A stretch of 64,000 nucleotides of DNA from Cytauxzoon felis (Eukaryota; Apicomplexa; Aconoidasida; Piroplasmida; Theileriidae). This document shows positions 60,804 through 64,000 of the stretch, piece by piece. The DNA lies in contig JAIQCW010000317.1 in the NCBI GenBank assembly GCA_020283715.1, positions 93,454 to 157,453 on the forward strand, written 5' to 3'. Each line of letters opens with the position of its first letter. Position 1 is the stretch's first letter. The position numbers and the translations under genes are program-made. Below the pieces are notes generated by a model. That model was not told the DNA's origin. It searched no databases and saw nothing but the letters and a program-made list of their open reading frames with translations.

Positions 60804-63751
60804 ATGAATAGGATATTTAGATTTAGAGATAAATCTAAAGATTTAGATAATAGTCCATTAAATTTGAAACAACATGATGGTACAGGTAATTCTATAGTGA
60901 TTAGGTATGTTTATGTATGTTGATGATATATATTTTATTTATGTAGTAAATTACAATGTATAATAAACAATGGTGTATTTGGTGAGGAGGAATTGTCTGA
61001 ATTTACAAATTTAGTTATAAATGAATTTGATTGGAGGAATGCAGTAAATGATGATGTTGATAAATGTAAGAATATGATATTGGATTTGATAATTGTTGAT
61101 TGTACATGTATAAATTATTTGTTACAACGTTTGATATCACAATTTCGTTCTAGTGATAAAGAACATTTGAAAGTTGATATATGTGGTAAGACATTTGATA
61201 GTATATTATTATTGAAGAAGCATTTAAGACAGATATTAATGGATAGTCCGGATGATATTGAATTGGATGGTGATAATTATGATTTATTATTTGAATTATT
61301 AAAATATCATCCACGTCTTGATAATTTTAGACAAAATGTAGTATCTATATATCCATCTACTAATAAGAATCCTAAATTTAATGGATTACGTTGTTATTTC
61401 TATCGTTTATCTGATGGTTCATGTGAATATTTTAGTTATGCTAGATGTTCTGATAATGTGAAGACTAGGGGTGAGATATTTCGTGAATATATTTCTGATA
61501 TTATTATAGAGATTTATAAATTATATCCTAATATATTAAATGTTATAATGGATATATTAGAATCATTATATCCCCATCATAATATAGCTATTGAGCATCA
61601 TGTTAGTGTTACAAAGGCTATTTTGTATATTTCTAGGCATATTATACCAGGTCGTTTATCATTATATAGATTGTTAATAAATAAATTGACTATAATTGAT
61701 GCTGAAATTAAGTTGGAAGATCCTAATTCTATAGATGTTGTTAAGGTTGAAAATTTACGTTCACAAAAATTAAAGGAGCTTGCTGATAAATTACGTAGGG
61801 GTGATGCTGATATTAATGAGACTAGATTACAGCTTGAAAATCCTAATTGGTTTAAAAGTATTTATGAAAAACTTCGTACTGAAGAAGATATTGATGATAT
61901 GTCTCAGAAATTAGATGTTCTTATGGGTATACTTTTCCATGAGTTACAGCATATACTTAATGAGAACATTAATGTACCTGCCAAGGGTGGATCATTTTCA
62001 CGTTGCCTTGACTCATCATTTACTGCGAGTGAGGTTGAGAGTCTAACACCAATGAAGTCATTTGAAAGTAGTAGAAGTAATGGAGATGTTAATATAAAGA
62101 GGGATGATGGAATTTTTGCTGTTGTGGATGGAAATTCTACAGTTGAGAATGGAAAGGTTGATAATGTGAATAACCCTTCAGGTATCAAGAGATGCTCTTC
62201 GTTACCTGTTGTGAAAGATACTGCGCAAACACCCACTCTTCGTAATTTAAATTCCTGCATCTCCTTCGATTCTAGTGAAGCTTCAACACCACCTTCTATA
62301 AAGAGGGAGTATGAATCAGATAATGAATACGGTACATTCTATAGTGTTTCTGATATGATTGTAATGGACCTCATTAATGTGTTTGTAGATATCGTGCTGC
62401 CTACATACAACTGTAAATATGTCCAATTCATCTACTTTTATATATCCTCATTAAATGAAAGATGGTGTAGATTCTTCCTTCAACGTCTATTTGTCATCTT
62501 ATTCGATACCAATGAACATGTTATTAAACGTAGAACAGCACTCTCCTATATTTCATCCCTAGTATGCCGATGTAAATATATGAACAAAAATATTATCTAT
62601 ACCGTCGTCAATTATCTCTTCAAGATGCTCTCTGTCTTCGATTATATACTCCTAAAATCAACCTCACTTAAAAATGATAAAGTGGGGTATAATAACAATA
62701 GAAATGTGGGGGAAATTAAGTTACCATTGAGTTTATTGTATTCATTATTACAGAGTATATTATATATATGTTGTTATCGTATAGATATATTATCTGAATC
62801 ATGGGGTATATTAAATTATTTACAAGATGATATGAATGGTTTTATGGGGTATTTAGATTCATATTTATATCCATTATCATATTTTAAATCATCGATAATA
62901 ACAACAGCAATAAATGTTACAAATAATAATATGAAATTTAAGAAGTTGAATAATTATTTAATTGAATGTAAAAAAAAGTTATTATCAAATGATATAAATT
63001 CGATTTATTATAGCCCCATTGATTCATTTTTTCCATTTGATCCATATTTATTACATCATTCTATATATTTTATACAAGATAAATATATGTATTTACCATT
63101 AGAATCTAGTGATTTATGTGATGAATTTATTAATCTTAAATTAGATGTTAATATAAAAAAAGAAGATAATCAATATGATGTTGATATATTATTAAATAAT
63201 AATGGGGATAATTCTATAAAAGAAACCCCATTAATTAATTATAATCATAGATTTATAAAGACACCAATAATAAATGCAGTAATAGATTCTATAAAAGATG
63301 ATTGTATAATAGATGATGATACATTAAAATCAATTAGTAAAGAAATTAAGGATTCAATTGGATTTGTATCAATACCAAGAATAGTAAAAGCAAGATTAGA
63401 TCGTGAAAATAAAAGAGATGATGATATAGAAGCAGATTATGATTTCTGGGGTTATTGTAATGTAACAGAGATTAAATTAGAGAAGCGTAATAAAAAATTT
63501 AAAAAAAGAAGAAATAATAACAAATTAAATTTAGAAGAATCAATCAACAATCGTCATGTAATATTAGAAATTGATCAATTAGATGTATGTTTTATCAATA
63601 TAAAAATAATTATTCTTTATAGGGCATTGAATTAACATTACCAAATTCTATATTTTTAACAGTTAATGATAAGAAAAAATCCACACTATTGGACATGCTA
63701 ACATCTTCAGCTGCATACAAATCCGCTACAGCCAATTCTAGCAGATTATAA
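60804..63751 (+). CDS. RRN3: RNA polymerase I initiation factor RRN3 (TIF-IA)
   Basis: Exons 60804-60904, 60947-63594 and 63623-63751, phase-consistent. The HEAT-like RRN3 fold is recognisable from LYPHHNIAIEHHVSVTKAIL, YISRHIIPGRLSLYRLLINK and LTIIDAEIKLEDP. A low-complexity Ser-rich insert follows (about residues 335-460), then VDIVLPTYNCKYVQFIYFY, FFLQRLFVILFD, KRRTALSYISSLVCRCKYM, YLYPLSYFKSS and SFFPFDPYLLHHS near the end, as in RRN3. The last exon ends SATANSSRL. RRN3 bridges RNA polymerase I and promoter-bound factors at rDNA in the nucleolus. The insert makes it longer than yeast RRN3, common in apicomplexans. Confidence 0.88.
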
Positions 63752-63795
63752 AATCAAATAATCTCACGATTATTTCTTTTTCACAATACACATTT

Positions 63796-63924
63796 TCAAT
63801 CTTTTGGTCTAAATGGTTCATAATCTTCATATTCCATTGATATCTTCTTCGTCTGATACCTAATCACCTTTAGTATCGATAATGTGTAATCCGTTATCGC
63901 ACCCCTATAACCCGCCTTCCTAAT
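63796..63924 (-). CDS. Last exon of an unidentified minus-strand gene
   Basis: After a CTTTAG acceptor the frame reads IRKAGYRGAITDYTLSILK, VIRYQTKKISMEYEDY and EPFRPKD-stop (63796-63798). The rest of the gene would lie to the right of or beyond the window. It is protein-like (charged, no low complexity), but I cannot name the family from 42 residues. It converges with RRN3, with only 44 bp between stop codons. Confidence 0.5.
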   Translation of the reverse strand: MRKAGYRGAITDYTLSILKVIRYQTKKISMEYEDYEPFRPKD

Positions 63925-63971
63925 CTAAAGATTAAAAATATGAAATAATTACAATAGTGATATTCAAACGA

Positions 63972-64000
63972 GACGTTCCATCTGATATTACATCCTTATG
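63972..64000. repeat. Probable start of another palindromic element at the window edge
   Basis: ACGTTCCATCTGATATTACA resembles the TTCCACCTGAGGTTACA beginning of other copies; cut by the window end, so only weakly supported. Confidence 0.35.

Overview
The window is nuclear DNA of an apicomplexan parasite, most likely a piroplasm (Theileria / Cytauxzoon / Babesia sensu lato). The evidence is an AT-rich base composition, very short AT-rich introns (about 35-65 nt, GTATGT/GTAAGT donors, TAG acceptors), an ApiAP2 factor, apicortin (p25-alpha plus doublecortin), B-box, RRN3, PUF and PRP28 genes of apicomplexan type, and lineage-specific families of membrane/surface repeat proteins. The surface repeats (a YVYY...PLIVCV...YYTRG..W pattern) remind me of large Theileria equi-type families, but I cannot fix the species from sequence alone.

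Layout. 1-6807: a minus-strand tandem array of a two-transmembrane repeat family with several broken frames. 7158-9971 (-): B-box protein. 10135-11575 (+): NOSIP-like. 12542-14050 (+): ApiAP2. 14867-16889 (-): ENT/Tpr-like membrane protein. 17401-17716 (-): possible tiny gene. 18561-19932 (+): apicortin. 19959-24332 (-): eIF3B. 25047-28500 (+): COX10. 28792-29199 (-): RPS24. 29577-37350 (-): PRP28/DDX23. 37618-39773 (+): WDR26/GID7-like. 40565-42649 (+): ENT-like antigen. 43130-43954 (+): broken relative of it. 44661-47481 (-): PUF. 48767-51878 (+): TOE1-like CAF1 nuclease. 52609-55439 (+): CENP-C. 55503-59974 (-): RAD51-paralogue-like. 60804-63751 (+): RRN3. 63796-63924 (-): last exon of a further gene.

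Two features overlay this ordinary gene order. First, a large family of modular, hairpin-rich palindromic elements (short interchangeable hairpins joined by stereotyped linkers) fills most long introns I could delimit and many intergenic gaps. It also enters coding sequence: an in-frame stretch inside CENP-C and the predicted C-terminal tail and stop codon of COX10. Second, five housekeeping genes (eIF3B, COX10, PRP28, TOE1-like, RAD51-like) each carry, inside one enlarged intron, a piece or a complete copy of a surface/antigen-type gene. All five lie on the same strand as the host and all are bounded on at least one side by palindromic elements. One of these nested genes (30955-34611) is a full 1218-residue membrane protein inside a 4.26 kb PRP28 intron.

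The conserved genes cover ordinary functions: transcription (AP2, RRN3), splicing (PRP28), translation (eIF3B, RPS24), RNA turnover (TOE1-like, PUF), centromere (CENP-C), recombination (RAD51-like), haem A synthesis (COX10) and cytoskeleton (apicortin). The lineage-specific material is the membrane/antigen families and the mobile-looking palindromes that accompany them. Exon boundaries are read by eye; those quoted as phase-consistent are the better supported.
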